Source of the DNA: Centroberyx gerrardi
Lineage: Eukaryota; Chordata; Actinopteri; Beryciformes; Berycidae
Assembly: GCF_048128805.1 (NCBI RefSeq)
Contig: NC_136000.1
Span: 9,349,354 to 9,413,353, forward strand
Direction: 5' to 3'
DNA length: 64,000 bases
The notes under the pieces are model-generated. The model was given only the letters and a program-made list of their open reading frames with translations. It made no database searches and was not told where the DNA came from. The position numbers and the translations under genes were made by a program. This document shows, in pieces, positions 23,241-34,000 of this stretch. Position 1 is the first letter of the stretch; each line of letters opens with the position of its first letter.

Positions 23241-24515
23241 ATGGAACCTATCAATTCCCTTGAGACTGGAGACGACTTTGAGTCAAAGCACGTTGTCCCT
23301 CTGCCTCCCTCAAGTTGCCCCCATGTCCCTCCCACACTGAGAGAGGGGGAGCTTTACCACGTCTTCATCAGCTACAGCAGTACTGACTATCGCTGGACCC
23401 ACTCCCTCATCAACAAGCTGGAGTCCTGCGGCCTGCAGGTCTGCTACCATGAGCGTGACTTCACCCCGGGCCGCACCGTGTTGGAGAACATGTCCGACTG
23501 CATCCAGGAGAGCCAGAAGGTCCTGCTGGTCCTCAGCCCGGAGTTTGTGAGGAGCCGCTGGTGTCTCCTGGAGGCCAACATGTCTCTGTTCAGAGACTGC
23601 CTGGAGAGGAAGCCCATGGTGCCAGTGCTGCTGGAGCCAGGAGTCTCTGTTCCTCTCCACCTCTGCCACCTCACCTACCTGGAGGTCAGGGACCCAGACT
23701 TTATCAGTAAGGTGCTCAAGGTGCTCTGCACCCCCAACCAGCAGCTTCAAGGGTCCACTGTGGTGCCCTTCCAGCCTCCCTCTATCTACAACGGGAAGGC
23801 CCTGCAGCCTTTGACTGCTGTCAATGAGGAGGGACTCCAGAAATGGGACGCTGGTCAGTTCAGTGACATGGAGGTGCCGGACCAGCTGCGTTTGGTCATT
23901 GAAGACCAAGAGAAGTACAGAATGGCTGTGAGGAGGATCAACAGTGTTTCTCAGAATAAAGTGTGGCTGCGTCCACTCTGGCAAAGAGTAGTGATTTATA
24001 TTGCCGGTGTGATGTTTGTTTTTGTCATAACAGCTTTCATTTTATATATGACAGTAATACTGTTGACAGGTGAAAAGATAAACCTTCCTGGTGTTAGGTC
24101 ATTCACCGTTTTAATTTTCTTCTGTGTACCATTGGGATTGATCATTCAGATTAGTCTCTGGAAGAAGGATGAAGAGAAGTATATTTTGAGGGAGATGCAG
24201 AAAGCTGTAGGTGAAGCAAACACAATCCTTTCTGAGGAGAAAGTGTTAATGGGCTGTCGGTCCAATACCAAAATCCATCTGGTCTATGTTTGTCTGGATG
24301 GTTGCAGACGTGAGTTTGAAGAAACATTTTCTGAGCAGGTCTGTGCTGAGGAGATGTTTCGAAGAGCTCTGGTCTTCTTCTCATCAGGATACGCCTGCTG
24401 TCTGGCCAAAAGACACTTTCCCTTTCCCCAACCCAGCTGCACTGGTCACCTAGAAGGAGGGGTGTGTTTCTGCCAGTACGTCTCCCAGCAGCTGAGCAGG
24501 GAAGAGTGGAAGTAG
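23241..24515 (+). CDS. TIR domain-two-helix membrane protein (TIR-TMEM268-like), copy 2
   Basis: A single coding exon of 424 residues. TIR domain about 38-165: box 1 YHVFISYSS at 39-47, RDFTPG at 72-77, WCLLE at 107-111. The linker at 166-195 is Pro/Gln-rich. The TMEM268-like part, about 195-418, starts with 'GLQKWDAGQFSDMEVPDQLR', then helix 1 (about 249-275), a short loop with TGEKINLPGVR, helix 2 (about 288-306) and a basic WKK stop. It continues with the amphipathic 'REMQKAVGEANTILSEEKVL' and 'VYVCLDGC' blocks and a tail with several Cys. Up to residue 249 it differs from copy 4 essentially at one position (Val149 for Ala). The helix-loop block differs from every other copy. It is preceded by TCTCTTTAG-ATA-ATG, so the start is well placed. 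No signal peptide is visible, consistent with a cytosolic TIR. Confidence 0.9.
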   Translation: MEPINSLETGDDFESKHVVPLPPSSCPHVPPTLREGELYHVFISYSSTDYRWTHSLINKLESCGLQVCYHERDFTPGRTVLENMSDCIQESQKVLLVLSPEFVRSRWCLLEANMSLFRDCLERKPMVPVLLEPGVSVPLHLCHLTYLEVRDPDFISKVLKVLCTPNQQLQGSTVVPFQPPSIYNGKALQPLTAVNEEGLQKWDAGQFSDMEVPDQLRLVIEDQEKYRMAVRRINSVSQNKVWLRPLWQRVVIYIAGVMFVFVITAFILYMTVILLTGEKINLPGVRSFTVLIFFCVPLGLIIQISLWKKDEEKYILREMQKAVGEANTILSEEKVLMGCRSNTKIHLVYVCLDGCRREFEETFSEQVCAEEMFRRALVFFSSGYACCLAKRHFPFPQPSCTGHLEGGVCFCQYVSQQLSREEWK

Positions 24516-25125
24516 GAGTAGCAGAGGACAGTCATAAAAACTATGAACTTCCCAACCCCTGTAATCTCCTGATAACAGTTAATGTATGGGCCAAATTGTG
24601 CTAACAAGTCTCATAATTTGTTTTAACATGCAGGGAGTTTCAGACCTGTGGGGTAATTCAGACTGTTTTAAGTAATCGTCAATCTCAAAAAAGTATACTA
24701 AATTAACTTTCAGAAATTTCCTGTTATCGTCAGACTTTCTGGCATTCATTGTACTGTCCGATGTGGTAAAACCCACCTACCCAACACCAAAGTAGACCAA
24801 ACAAACCCTAAAAAGTATTTGCAACTATTTTTTACTCAGGTGTTTGTCGACATAGTTTTATCAACTGAGCCGACAGTTCAAACTGGAGAGCAACTTCTGT
24901 GGCAGAGTGCAAAATGTTCCCATTAAAGCTGCAGTAACTTCAGTGACTTCATCCATAGCAGCCCTTCAGAAACCAGAAAGCAGAGTATCTCTTTAACAAA
25001 GCTAAAAGCAGCGTAGTGAGGATGTTTTGCACTCACTACTTCCTCACAGTACTTTGGTTTTTGCTGATCCACACAATAACATCACTCTACCATACATTTA
25101 CTTCAAATTACTGTATAATGAACAG
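24516..25125 (+). promoter_or_regulatory. 3' UTR of TIR gene 2 and candidate promoter/first exon of gene 3 (altered)
   Basis: This is nearly identical to the flank after gene 1, with ATTAAA at 24922-24927 and ACTTCCTC at 25038-25045. Two changes matter for the first-exon model. Ten bases (ACGCAACAAG in the sister units) are missing just after 24908. The donor-like GT after AATGAACAG is CT here (25126-25127). Either gene 3 uses another donor, is poorly spliced, or the first-exon model is wrong for this position. Confidence 0.45.
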
Positions 25126-26215
25126 CTATGGCTGTACATTTTGTGTATTTTATACTTTTAGTGAAGCTATAGTAATTATACTTTAACAAAACACAATGAT
25201 ATAACGGTTTTGTAGATTACAAAAGTAATGGGGGGAAAAAGCTTATATGCTATGCACCAGAGATTACATTTTCCATTTTAGTTGCTTCACTGATGGTCAT
25301 CTTTATGCTGATATGTACATATACTGCATGGCTGGGTTATGTACATGTTTTATGTTTTCATATATTTTACCTAATTACCTTTTCATAACTGTCATTAGCA
25401 ACAGGTTTAAAGTGATACTTGTTCATGTATGATTAGCTGTATTTAGAGAAAGTCACTGAATTATATAGTGCTGATGACTCCACAAGGAGTGAAATTATAT
25501 TGCATATCAGGTACATGTTATAATGTGACATCATACCTGAAATTCAACTTAACCTTTGCTTTGGTTTAATGTAAAGGAATTGTGTCAACTGTAATCAACC
25601 ATACCTCAATAATAATGTGTTTTTGTGTATTAGCAGGTCAATGACTTTTGGGTTATTTCAAAAATACACTAAAAATACTTTTGCAATACAGGCATGTTGA
25701 TCATACATCAGTTCAAGACACATGACCTAAATAGTTTTCTCTTCCCTGTGAATTAACATAAAGTAATGTGTGTATTTCTAAATTTCTTGGGAGATAACAG
25801 TTGACATTTTGTCTTTGATTTGTTCTTCATGACAATATTATATGAAGTAAAGTAAAAATATTTTACCAGCATAGCTTTTAAATTCAGTTCATATAACAAT
25901 CCAAAGAAACATGATTCTGAAAGCAATGTAGCATTAATTGAAAAGGCAACTGTAATAAAAATACTGAATTCTAACAAGTACTTCATTGCATTTTTAGTTT
26001 CCATTAAAAGTAAATTTATGATGTAACTCAGATCAGATCAGAACTCAAAGTGACAGTAATGAGCTACACCAAGCACTAGTATGACTTCTAAATATGTTTT
26101 TGAATGATTATTGGAGCTGTACTAACATTAAAAACATCACTATATAAAATCTTTGGAATAGATGCCTGCATTTCTAGATTTCATTACGTTCTCACTTCAG
26201 TTTTCTCTTTAGATA
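25126..26215 (+). other. Putative 5'-UTR intron of TIR gene 3
   Basis: Homologous to 22153-23240, with scattered substitutions and a 4-bp TGTG insertion near 25770. It ends in acceptor TCTCTTTAG at 26212. It contains no independent gene. The 83-codon minus-strand ORF at 25753-26004 is not kept open in the sister units. Confidence 0.45.
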
Positions 26216-27490
26216 ATGGAACCTATCAATTCCCTTGAGACAGACGACTTTGAGTCAAAGCACGTTGTCCCTCTGCCTCCCTCAAGTTGCCCCCATGTCC
26301 CTCCCACACTGAGAGAGGGGGAGCTTTACCACGTCTTCATCAGCTACAGCAGTACTGACTATCGCTGGACCCACTCCCTCATCAACAAGCTGGAGTCCTG
26401 CGGCCTGCAGGTCTGCTACCATGAGCGTGACTTCACCCCCGGCCGCACCGTGTTGGAGAACATGTCCGACTGCATCCAGGAGAGCCAGAAGGTCCTGCTG
26501 GTCCTCAGCCCGGAGTTTGTGAGGAGCCGCTGGTGTCTCCTGGAGGCCAACATGTCTCTGTTCAGAGACTGCCTGGAGAGGAAGCCCATGGTGCCAGTGC
26601 TGCTGGAGCCAGGAGTCTCTGTTCCTCTCCACCTCTGCCACCTCACCTACCTGGAGGCCAGGGACCCAGACTTTATCAGTAAGGTGCTCAAGGTGCTCTG
26701 CACCCCCAACCAGCAGCTTCAAGGGTCCACTGTGGTGCCCTTCCAGCCTCCCTCTATCTACAACGGGAAGGCCCTGCAGCCTTTGACTGCTGTCAATGAG
26801 GAGGGACTCCAGAAATGGGACGCTGGTCAGTTCAGTGACATGGAGGTGCCGGACCAGCTGCGTTTGGTCATTGAAGACCAAGAGAAGTACAGAATGGCTG
26901 TGAGGAGGATCAACAGTGTTTCTCAGAATAAAGTGTGGCTGCGTCCACTCTGGCAAAGAGTAGTGATTTATATTGCCGGTGTGATGTTTGTTTTTGGCAT
27001 GACAGGTTTAATTCTATTCATGACACTTGAAATACTGATAAATGATGAGAAGATAAGCCCTCCTGGTGTTAGGACATTCACTGTTTTAATTTTCTTCTGT
27101 GTACCATTGGGATTGATCATTCAGATTAGTCTCTGGAAGAGGGATGATGAGATGTATATTTTGAGAGAGATGCAGAAAGCTGTAGGTGAAGCAAACACAA
27201 TCCTTTCTGAGGAGAAAGTGTTAATGGGCTGTCGGTCCAGAACCAAAATCTATCTGGTCTATGTTTCTCTGGATGGGTGCAGACGTGAGTTTGAAGAAAC
27301 ATTTTCTGAGCAGGTCTGTGCTGAGGAGATGTTTCAAAGAGCTCTGGTCTTCTTCTCATCAGGATACGCCTGCTGCCTGGCCAAAAGACACTTCCCCTTT
27401 CCCCAACCCAGCTGCACTGGTCACCTAGAGGGAGGGGTGTGTTTCTGCCAGTACGTCTCCCAGCAGCTGAGCAGGAAAGAGTGGAAGTAG
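26216..27490 (+). CDS. TIR domain-two-helix membrane protein (TIR-TMEM268-like), copy 3
   Basis: A single coding exon of 424 residues with the same layout as copy 2: TIR about 37-164 with YHVFISYSS, RDFTPG and WCLLE; Pro/Gln-rich linker; TMEM268-like membrane and tail part. One residue is missing near the N-terminus (TDDFESK where copies 2 and 4 have TGDDFESK), and one is gained in the loop (ILINDEKISPPGVR). It ends SRKEWK where the others end SREEWK. Helix 1 reads VMFVFGMTGLILFMTLEIL, so it begins like copy 2 and then diverges. The coding exon is intact, but its candidate upstream donor is mutated, so expression may differ from its sisters. Confidence 0.9.
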   Translation: MEPINSLETDDFESKHVVPLPPSSCPHVPPTLREGELYHVFISYSSTDYRWTHSLINKLESCGLQVCYHERDFTPGRTVLENMSDCIQESQKVLLVLSPEFVRSRWCLLEANMSLFRDCLERKPMVPVLLEPGVSVPLHLCHLTYLEARDPDFISKVLKVLCTPNQQLQGSTVVPFQPPSIYNGKALQPLTAVNEEGLQKWDAGQFSDMEVPDQLRLVIEDQEKYRMAVRRINSVSQNKVWLRPLWQRVVIYIAGVMFVFGMTGLILFMTLEILINDEKISPPGVRTFTVLIFFCVPLGLIIQISLWKRDDEMYILREMQKAVGEANTILSEEKVLMGCRSRTKIYLVYVSLDGCRREFEETFSEQVCAEEMFQRALVFFSSGYACCLAKRHFPFPQPSCTGHLEGGVCFCQYVSQQLSRKEWK

Positions 27491-28160
27491 GAGTAGCAGA
27501 GGACAGTCATAAAAACTATGAACTTCCCAACCCCTGTAATCTCCTGTTAACAGTGTAATCTGAGCCATTTGAATTGGTTTGTAGATGTAATACCCCTTAC
27601 TGCAAGCTTACATTTTCTGTTAGAAATGAGTCATGGCTCATAATTTGTTTTAACATGCAGGGAGTATCAGACTTGTGGGGTAATTCAGATTGTGTCAAGT
27701 AATTGCCAATCTCAAAAAAGCATACAAAATTATCTTTCAGAAATGTCCTGCAATTGTCAGACTTGGCATTCAGTGTACTGTCCGATGTGGTAAAACCCAC
27801 CTACCCAACACCAAAGTAGACCAAACAAACCCTAAAAAGTATTTGCAACTATTTTTTACTCAGGTGTTTGTCGACATAGTTTTATCAACTGAGCCGACAG
27901 TTCAAACTGGAGAGCAACTTCTGTGGCAGAGTGACGCAACAAGCAAAATGTTCCCATTAAAGCTGCAGTAACTTCAGTGACTTCATCCATAGCAGCCCTT
28001 CAGAAACCAGAAAGCAGAGTATCTCTTTAACAAAGCTAAAAGCAGCGTAGTGAGGATGTTTTGCACTCACTACTTCCTCACAGTACTTTTGGTTCTTGCT
28101 GATCCACACAATAACATCACTCTACCATACATTTACTTCAAATTACTGTATAATGAACAG
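27491..28160 (+). promoter_or_regulatory. 3' UTR of TIR gene 3 and candidate promoter/first exon of gene 4
   Basis: The flank resembles those after genes 1 and 2, except that about 27554-27640 carries a different sequence ('GTAATCTGAGCCATTTGAAT' onward), so one segment has been replaced. ATTAAA is at 27956-27961 and ACTTCCTC at 28072-28079. The donor-like AATGAACAG|GTATGG is intact at 28160/28161, and the bases absent before gene 3 are present. Confidence 0.45.
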
Positions 28161-29251
28161 GTATGGATGTACATTTTGTGTATTTTATACTTTTAGTGAA
28201 GCTATAGTAATTATCCTTTAACAAAACACAATGATATAACAGTTTTGTAGATTACAAAAGTAATGGGGGGAAAAAGCTTATATGCTATGCACCAGAGATT
28301 ACATTTTCCATTTTAGTTGCTTCACTGATGGTCATCTTTATGCTGATATGTACATATACTGCATGGCTGGGTTATGTACATGTTTTATGTTTTCATATAT
28401 TTTACCTAATTACCTTTTCATAACTGTCATTAGCAACAGGTTTAAAGTGATACTTGTTTATGTATGATTAGCTGTATTTAGAGAAAGTCACTGAATTATA
28501 TAGTGCTGATGACTCCACAAGGAGTGAAATCATATTGCATATCAGGTACATGTTATAATGTGACATCATACCTGAAATTCAACTTAACCTTTGCTTTGGT
28601 TTAATGTAAAGGAATTGTGTCAACTGTAATCAACCATACCTCAATAATAATGTGTTTTTGTGTATTAGCAGGTCAATGACTTTTGGGTTATTTAAAAAAT
28701 ACACTAAAAATACTTTTGCAATACAGGCATGTTGATCATACATCAGTTCAAGACACATGACCTAAATAGTTTTCTCTTCCCTGTGAATTAACATAAAGTA
28801 ATGTGTGTATTTCTAAATTTCTTGGGAGATAACAGTTGACATTTTGTCTTTGATTTGTTCTTCATGACAATATTATATGAAGTAAAGTGAAAACTATTTT
28901 ACCAGCATAGCTTTTAAATTCGGTTCATATAACAATCCAAAGAAACATGATTCTGAAAGCAATGTAGCATTAATTGTAAAGGCAACGGTAATAAAAGTAC
29001 TGAATTTTAACAAGTACTTCATTGCATTTTTAGATTCCATTAAAAGTAAATTTATGGTGTAACTCAGATCAGATCAGAACTCAAAGTGACAGTAATGAGC
29101 TACACCAAGCACTAGTATGACTTCTAAATATGTTTTTGAATGATTATTGGAGCTGTACTAACATTAAAAACATCACTATATAAAATCTTTGGAATAGATG
29201 CCTGCATTTCTAGATTTCATTATGTTCTCACTTCAGTTTTCTCTTTAGATA
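28161..29251 (+). other. Putative 5'-UTR intron of TIR gene 4
   Basis: Homologous to the introns before genes 2 and 3, ending in acceptor CTCTTTAG at 29248. No independent gene is seen. The recurrent 61-codon ORF at 28282-28467 follows the duplication. Confidence 0.45.
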
Positions 29252-30526
29252 ATGGAACCTATCAATTCCCTTGAGACTGGAGACGACTTTGAGTCAAAGC
29301 ACGTTGTCCCTCTGCCTCCCTCAAGTTGCCCCCATGTCCCTCCCACACTGAGAGAGGGGGAGCTTTACCACGTCTTCATCAGCTACAGCAGTACTGACTA
29401 TCGCTGGACCCACTCCCTCATCAACAAGCTGGAGTCCTGCGGCCTGCAGGTCTGCTACCATGAGCGTGACTTCACCCCGGGCCGCACCGTGTTGGAGAAC
29501 ATGTCCGACTGCATCCAGGAGAGCCAGAAGGTCCTGCTGGTCCTCAGCCCGGAGTTTGTGAGGAGCCGCTGGTGTCTCCTGGAGGCCAACATGTCTCTGT
29601 TCAGAGACTGCCTGGAGAGGAAGCCCATGGTGCCAGTGCTGCTGGAGCCAGGAGTCTCTGTTCCTCTCCACCTCTGCCACCTCACCTACCTGGAGGCCAG
29701 GGACCCAGACTTTATCAGTAAGGTGCTCAAGGTGCTCTGCACCCCCAACCAGCAGCTTCAAGGGTCCACTGTGGTGCCCTTCCAGCCTCCCTCTATCTAC
29801 AACGGGAAGGCCCTGCAGCCTTTGACTGCTGTCAATGAGGAGGGACTCCAGAAATGGGACGCTGGTCAGTTCAGTGACATGGAGGTGCCGGACCAGCTGC
29901 GTTTGGTCATTGAGGACCAAGAGAAGTACAGAATGGCTGTGAGGAGGATCAACAGTGTTTCTCAGAATAAAGTGTGGCTGCGTCCACTCTGGCAAAGAGT
30001 ACTAATCTACATTGCTGTTCTGATATTATTAGTATTCTTAACATTCATCCCTACATTTTTGTCAGTTGCATTAATGGGAGACGAAAGTGGGTTAGACCCA
30101 CCTGCTGTGGACTCACCTGCTCTGTTAATTTTCTTCTGTGTACCATTGGGATTGATCATTCAGACTGGTCTCTGGAAGAAGGATGACGAGAAGTATATTT
30201 TGAGGGAGATGCAGAAAGCTGTAGGTGAAGCAAACACAATCCTTTCTGAGGAGAAAGTGTTAATGGGCTGTCAGTCCAATAAAAAAATCTATCTGGTCTA
30301 TGTTTGTCTGGATGGGTGCAGACGTGAGTTTGAAGAAACATTTTCTGAGCAGGTCTGTGCTGAGATGTTTCAAAGAGCTCTGGTCTCCTTCTCATCAGGA
30401 TACGCCTGCTGCCTGGCCAAGAGACACTTCCCCTTTCCCCAACCCAGCTGCACTGGTCACCTAGAGGGAGGGGTGTGTTTCTGCCAGTACGTCTCCCAGC
30501 AGCTGAGCAGGGAAGAGTGGAAGTAG
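29252..30526 (+). CDS. TIR domain-two-helix membrane protein (TIR-TMEM268-like), copy 4
   Basis: A single coding exon of 424 residues. Residues 1-250 match copy 2 almost exactly, including most silent positions. At about position 30001 the DNA changes abruptly: helix 1 becomes VLIYIAVLILLVFLTFIPTF and the loop becomes MGDESGLDPPAVDSP, the most different version in the array. Identity resumes at ALLIFFCVPLGLIIQ. In the tail one Glu is missing (QVCAEMF, where the others have QVCAEEMF) and FFSSGY is SFSSGY. The TIR motifs YHVFISYSS, RDFTPG and WCLLE are intact. The 3' flank leaves the repeat within about 15 bp of the stop, so this is the terminal unit and must use an unrelated poly(A) site. Confidence 0.9.
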   Translation: MEPINSLETGDDFESKHVVPLPPSSCPHVPPTLREGELYHVFISYSSTDYRWTHSLINKLESCGLQVCYHERDFTPGRTVLENMSDCIQESQKVLLVLSPEFVRSRWCLLEANMSLFRDCLERKPMVPVLLEPGVSVPLHLCHLTYLEARDPDFISKVLKVLCTPNQQLQGSTVVPFQPPSIYNGKALQPLTAVNEEGLQKWDAGQFSDMEVPDQLRLVIEDQEKYRMAVRRINSVSQNKVWLRPLWQRVLIYIAVLILLVFLTFIPTFLSVALMGDESGLDPPAVDSPALLIFFCVPLGLIIQTGLWKKDDEKYILREMQKAVGEANTILSEEKVLMGCQSNKKIYLVYVCLDGCRREFEETFSEQVCAEMFQRALVSFSSGYACCLAKRHFPFPQPSCTGHLEGGVCFCQYVSQQLSREEWK

Positions 30527-30900
30527 GAGCAGTATAGGTAGAGGGATGGGTAATGTTTTTTTTCTTGGTCTGCAATTTACTGAGTACCCAGTAATTAACA
30601 AAATACATTTTTAAGAAATTGCTTGAAAATTATCACCACATTTTTATTAATTATATCACATTACTTTCTCATAAATTTGCTGGTAATTACTAGTCTTGAT
30701 AAGGGGGTCAATGACCGAGGCCCACGGCAAAACAGAATGGTTACAGTTCAAGCAGTCTTATTGTCAGTGACCAAAATAAGTTTATGTGTAAGTTCAGTTA
30801 GGAACTACCTAATACTGCCCACTTGTCTCTAGTTTCATTCATGCTTTCCTTTCCTCTTTACTAATCAGAATTAACCAATAATTTCCCTCTCTTTTCACAG
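30527..30900. other. Unique sequence after the array
   Basis: Homology to the array spacers ends at about 30535. I see nothing recognisable up to 30900. A clear AATAAA close to the gene 4 stop was not found. Confidence 0.5.
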
Positions 30901-30904
30901 AACT

Positions 30905-31050
30905 AATCATTTAAAGGAATAGTTCACCCAAAAATGAAAATTCAGTCATTATCTACTCACCCCCATGCCAGCTGAAACTCGGGTGAAGTTTGTTAGTCCA
31001 TACAACGGTGTAGAAGCCTTCTCCAAAACAACTGAAGGTACTGGGGACCT
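30905..31050 (+). mobile_element. Common teleost dispersed repeat fragment
   Basis: 'AAAGGAATAGTTCACCCAAA' followed by 'ATGAAAATTCAGTCATTATC' and 'TACTCACCCCCATGCC' is a phrase found very often in fish genomes, usually as part of a short non-autonomous element. The family name is not asserted. Confidence 0.65.
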
Positions 31051-34000
31051 GACTTGACTTGAATACCTTGGCTTCGGCTGTTCCTGCTCCTGCACTCGGT
31101 AAGCTTTACATTCCACTAGCTGCCAGTATCACCACCATATTAAGATCTCAAATTCTTCAGGGAAAATATATTAATTTAATTAGTATCATTCTGAAGATTA
31201 CAGGCTGCCAGAACATAACTGCTCAAATCCTCCGATCCTTGTTTGGCCATGTCTATAGGCAAGTTTGTAGTTGCTTTCGGCATTCATCGTGATGTCATCT
31301 GCTCCGTTTATCCTGAGCGCTGCCAAGAACTGCATGGCTATCTCTCATTGGTAACCTGAATCTGAAGTATGGAAGAAACATTTTTTAACAATATCATAAA
31401 GCTTTCTCCAGCAAGGCAACCTATATATCCCAGTCCAACATCTGTCTGAATTGGTCCACTCTAGACACTGAACCACAAGGCAAAGTAACCCCCTTTTTTT
31501 ACATGCAATTCCCCAGTACACCCAAATTAGCTTAGTAATAGGGTAAGTGTCTCATGAGGGTCCAACCCTCACTATTTCGGTCAGTATACTAGTCCCAAAT
31601 TAGATTTTTTTTGCTGTGATTTTGTGTTGATCACTAATTGTTGTGTGACTAATTTAATTTGTATTTATTTGGCTTGCAGTGTTTATTAGGTTGTTTTTCA
31701 CTGTGTAGTGCACACTAACAAGCGCGGACTAATCTAGAGCTGCGTTCGGAATGGTTCACTCGTTCACTCACTCACTATTCCCTATGCAGTGTTTGTCATA
31801 TTGTGAACTATATGGGCAACGACTGAACAAAGTTTTGGACACTACATTAAACATCATTGCTTAAAAAAAATGAGATATTCGTGTGAAGCACCTGGGCGCG
31901 CATCCCATAAACAAACCAAGCACTCAAGACAGTGGGTTGAAATGTACTCAGGTATCGATTTTAGGAAGTTTTGAACATTAAATTACAAATAAAAATTGAA
32001 ATTCTCGTCCAAGAGCGTATTGTCCAGATAAACTTAACTTCACTTCATTTTATAAATTTAAGATCTTAAAATAAAGTTTTAAGATCTGTGTATCACTGGC
32101 CAGGGCTATTTTTTTATTTATTTTTTTTAATTTATTTGTTGTTTTAATAGAATTTTTTTTACACTAAAGAACTCATTGTTGAATTTAAATCTGTCCCTTG
32201 TGTCTGTGTTGGTGTGGCCCGGGAATCTGGCAACCAGCAACCGGCAAGCGGATGAGTCCTCCCATGTGTTGCTCGGTATCTGAGTGGACCATGTATTTGT
32301 CTGCATGGGTATATGTTGTTACATTTACCGAGTCCCAGCTTTGAACATGACTGTATCCCAAGCCATTCAACAAGTGTGAGCGCAGTCCTGCCCCATCACA
32401 GATGTTTTGTTGAATTAGGCCTTTGAGAAATCCAGGAGGCTGAATGGTGTATTCAGCCAATAAAACACTATACCGCATTTACACATTAAAATTGTTTTTC
32501 TTCATATGTGTATGTATTGCTTTTATGTAAGTTGCACTTAATGACTTTATATACAGTACTTCCAATTTAACTTTAATAAACAGATTTTTGGCCAACTAGC
32601 AGAACTTTGTCATGATTTTGTGATGGAGAAACTGTAAGGTGGGAAATAGGCTTACAAATATTCTTTGGTTTTTAGTTGTTACTTTGTTGAAACAGACCTG
32701 TAGCTTTGACTTCACATCAGCAGCGCCGTAGTTGTTTCCTTACACTGCTTATTACTGGTGAGATTGAATTATGAATCAAATTGGAGGATGAATTGGGGTG
32801 GAAGGTAACAGTAACAGTGAAAGCACCCAGGGGAATTTCCTGGAAATAAGGGTACTTTTCCTAACACCACTAAAGAATAAACCTCCAACAAACAATTTTA
32901 AATGAATTGTCTATTAGCAAATATTTTGTAACTAATTATAGATTTGTGAAATATTAATTGTTGCTGCCCAGCGCTTTCAATTTTAAAAGCTGAGTAATTC
33001 CATTTTGCATGCATTATAAGTCTAACTGGTTGTATAATTCTTCAATATAAGGCAGGTCTAGGGGCTTGAGATAGCCTGAGGTATAAGATTCTCTTATCTG
33101 CTGCTCTTTTGACAAAATGCTGTTGACCTTTGATGCCTTTTTATCAGAAACAAAGACCTGTTTGAGATCCGAGCGCCACCATGTACCATACCAGAAGGAT
33201 CAATATTTGCTGTCCTTTACAACATTCAGTAACGGGATTCAGGATATGAAGCAGAGACGCGACACTGTTGCCTGAGGGGTCTGTAACAACTGAGCCTAAC
33301 AAACAGTAAAGATACACTGCTGGGGATATCAACCAGACCTGGTTTGGACGTCACTGGGGTGACGCCCGGGTCACACTGTACACATCGAGTTCTCACTGAG
33401 CTGGATGAGAGCTGGAAATATATTAAGTGGTTATTGTGGTTACTGCTGCTTCAATTAAAATTCACTTGAGCTCTATTAAGAGTACGTGTCAAGAAAATTA
33501 CTCAAGTAAAACAGTAGCTCACTACCATAGTACTCAAGGTCTTAATTTCTTTATGAATAAAAATCATGTTGAAACCACGGCCAAGGTCTGCGCACCACTG
33601 GAACATGCAGGGAGTGAGTTTTATAAACATTACATGTTGCCACCACTTTAGGCATTTATAATACACTTAGCACATATTTATTCTCTAAGCATGAGATGTA
33701 GTGCAGCCAGTACAATATAATTAACTAGCCAGTTAGGACAAGATTATCATGTATCCCAGAAGCTGCGGTCTGTAATGAGAACAATCTGTCTAATCCTCAA
33801 CGACTTTCATGCTGTTGACTATGATTTGTGTGTGTGTGTGTGTGTGTGTGTATGAGTGTGTGCGTATGAGTTTGCTTGTGAAAAGTCACCTCTCCAATGC
33901 AGGATTAATCCCTGAACCACAACAACTATTCATTCACGGCGACATAAGACTCGGCAAGATAGCGCTCGGCTCTATGTGGGCACTGAAAGTTGTATAGTTT

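Noticed and set aside
30156..30608. 150-codon minus-strand ORF overlapping the end of TIR gene 4
   Set aside because: Antisense to the conserved tail. The equivalents in the other copies have different lengths.
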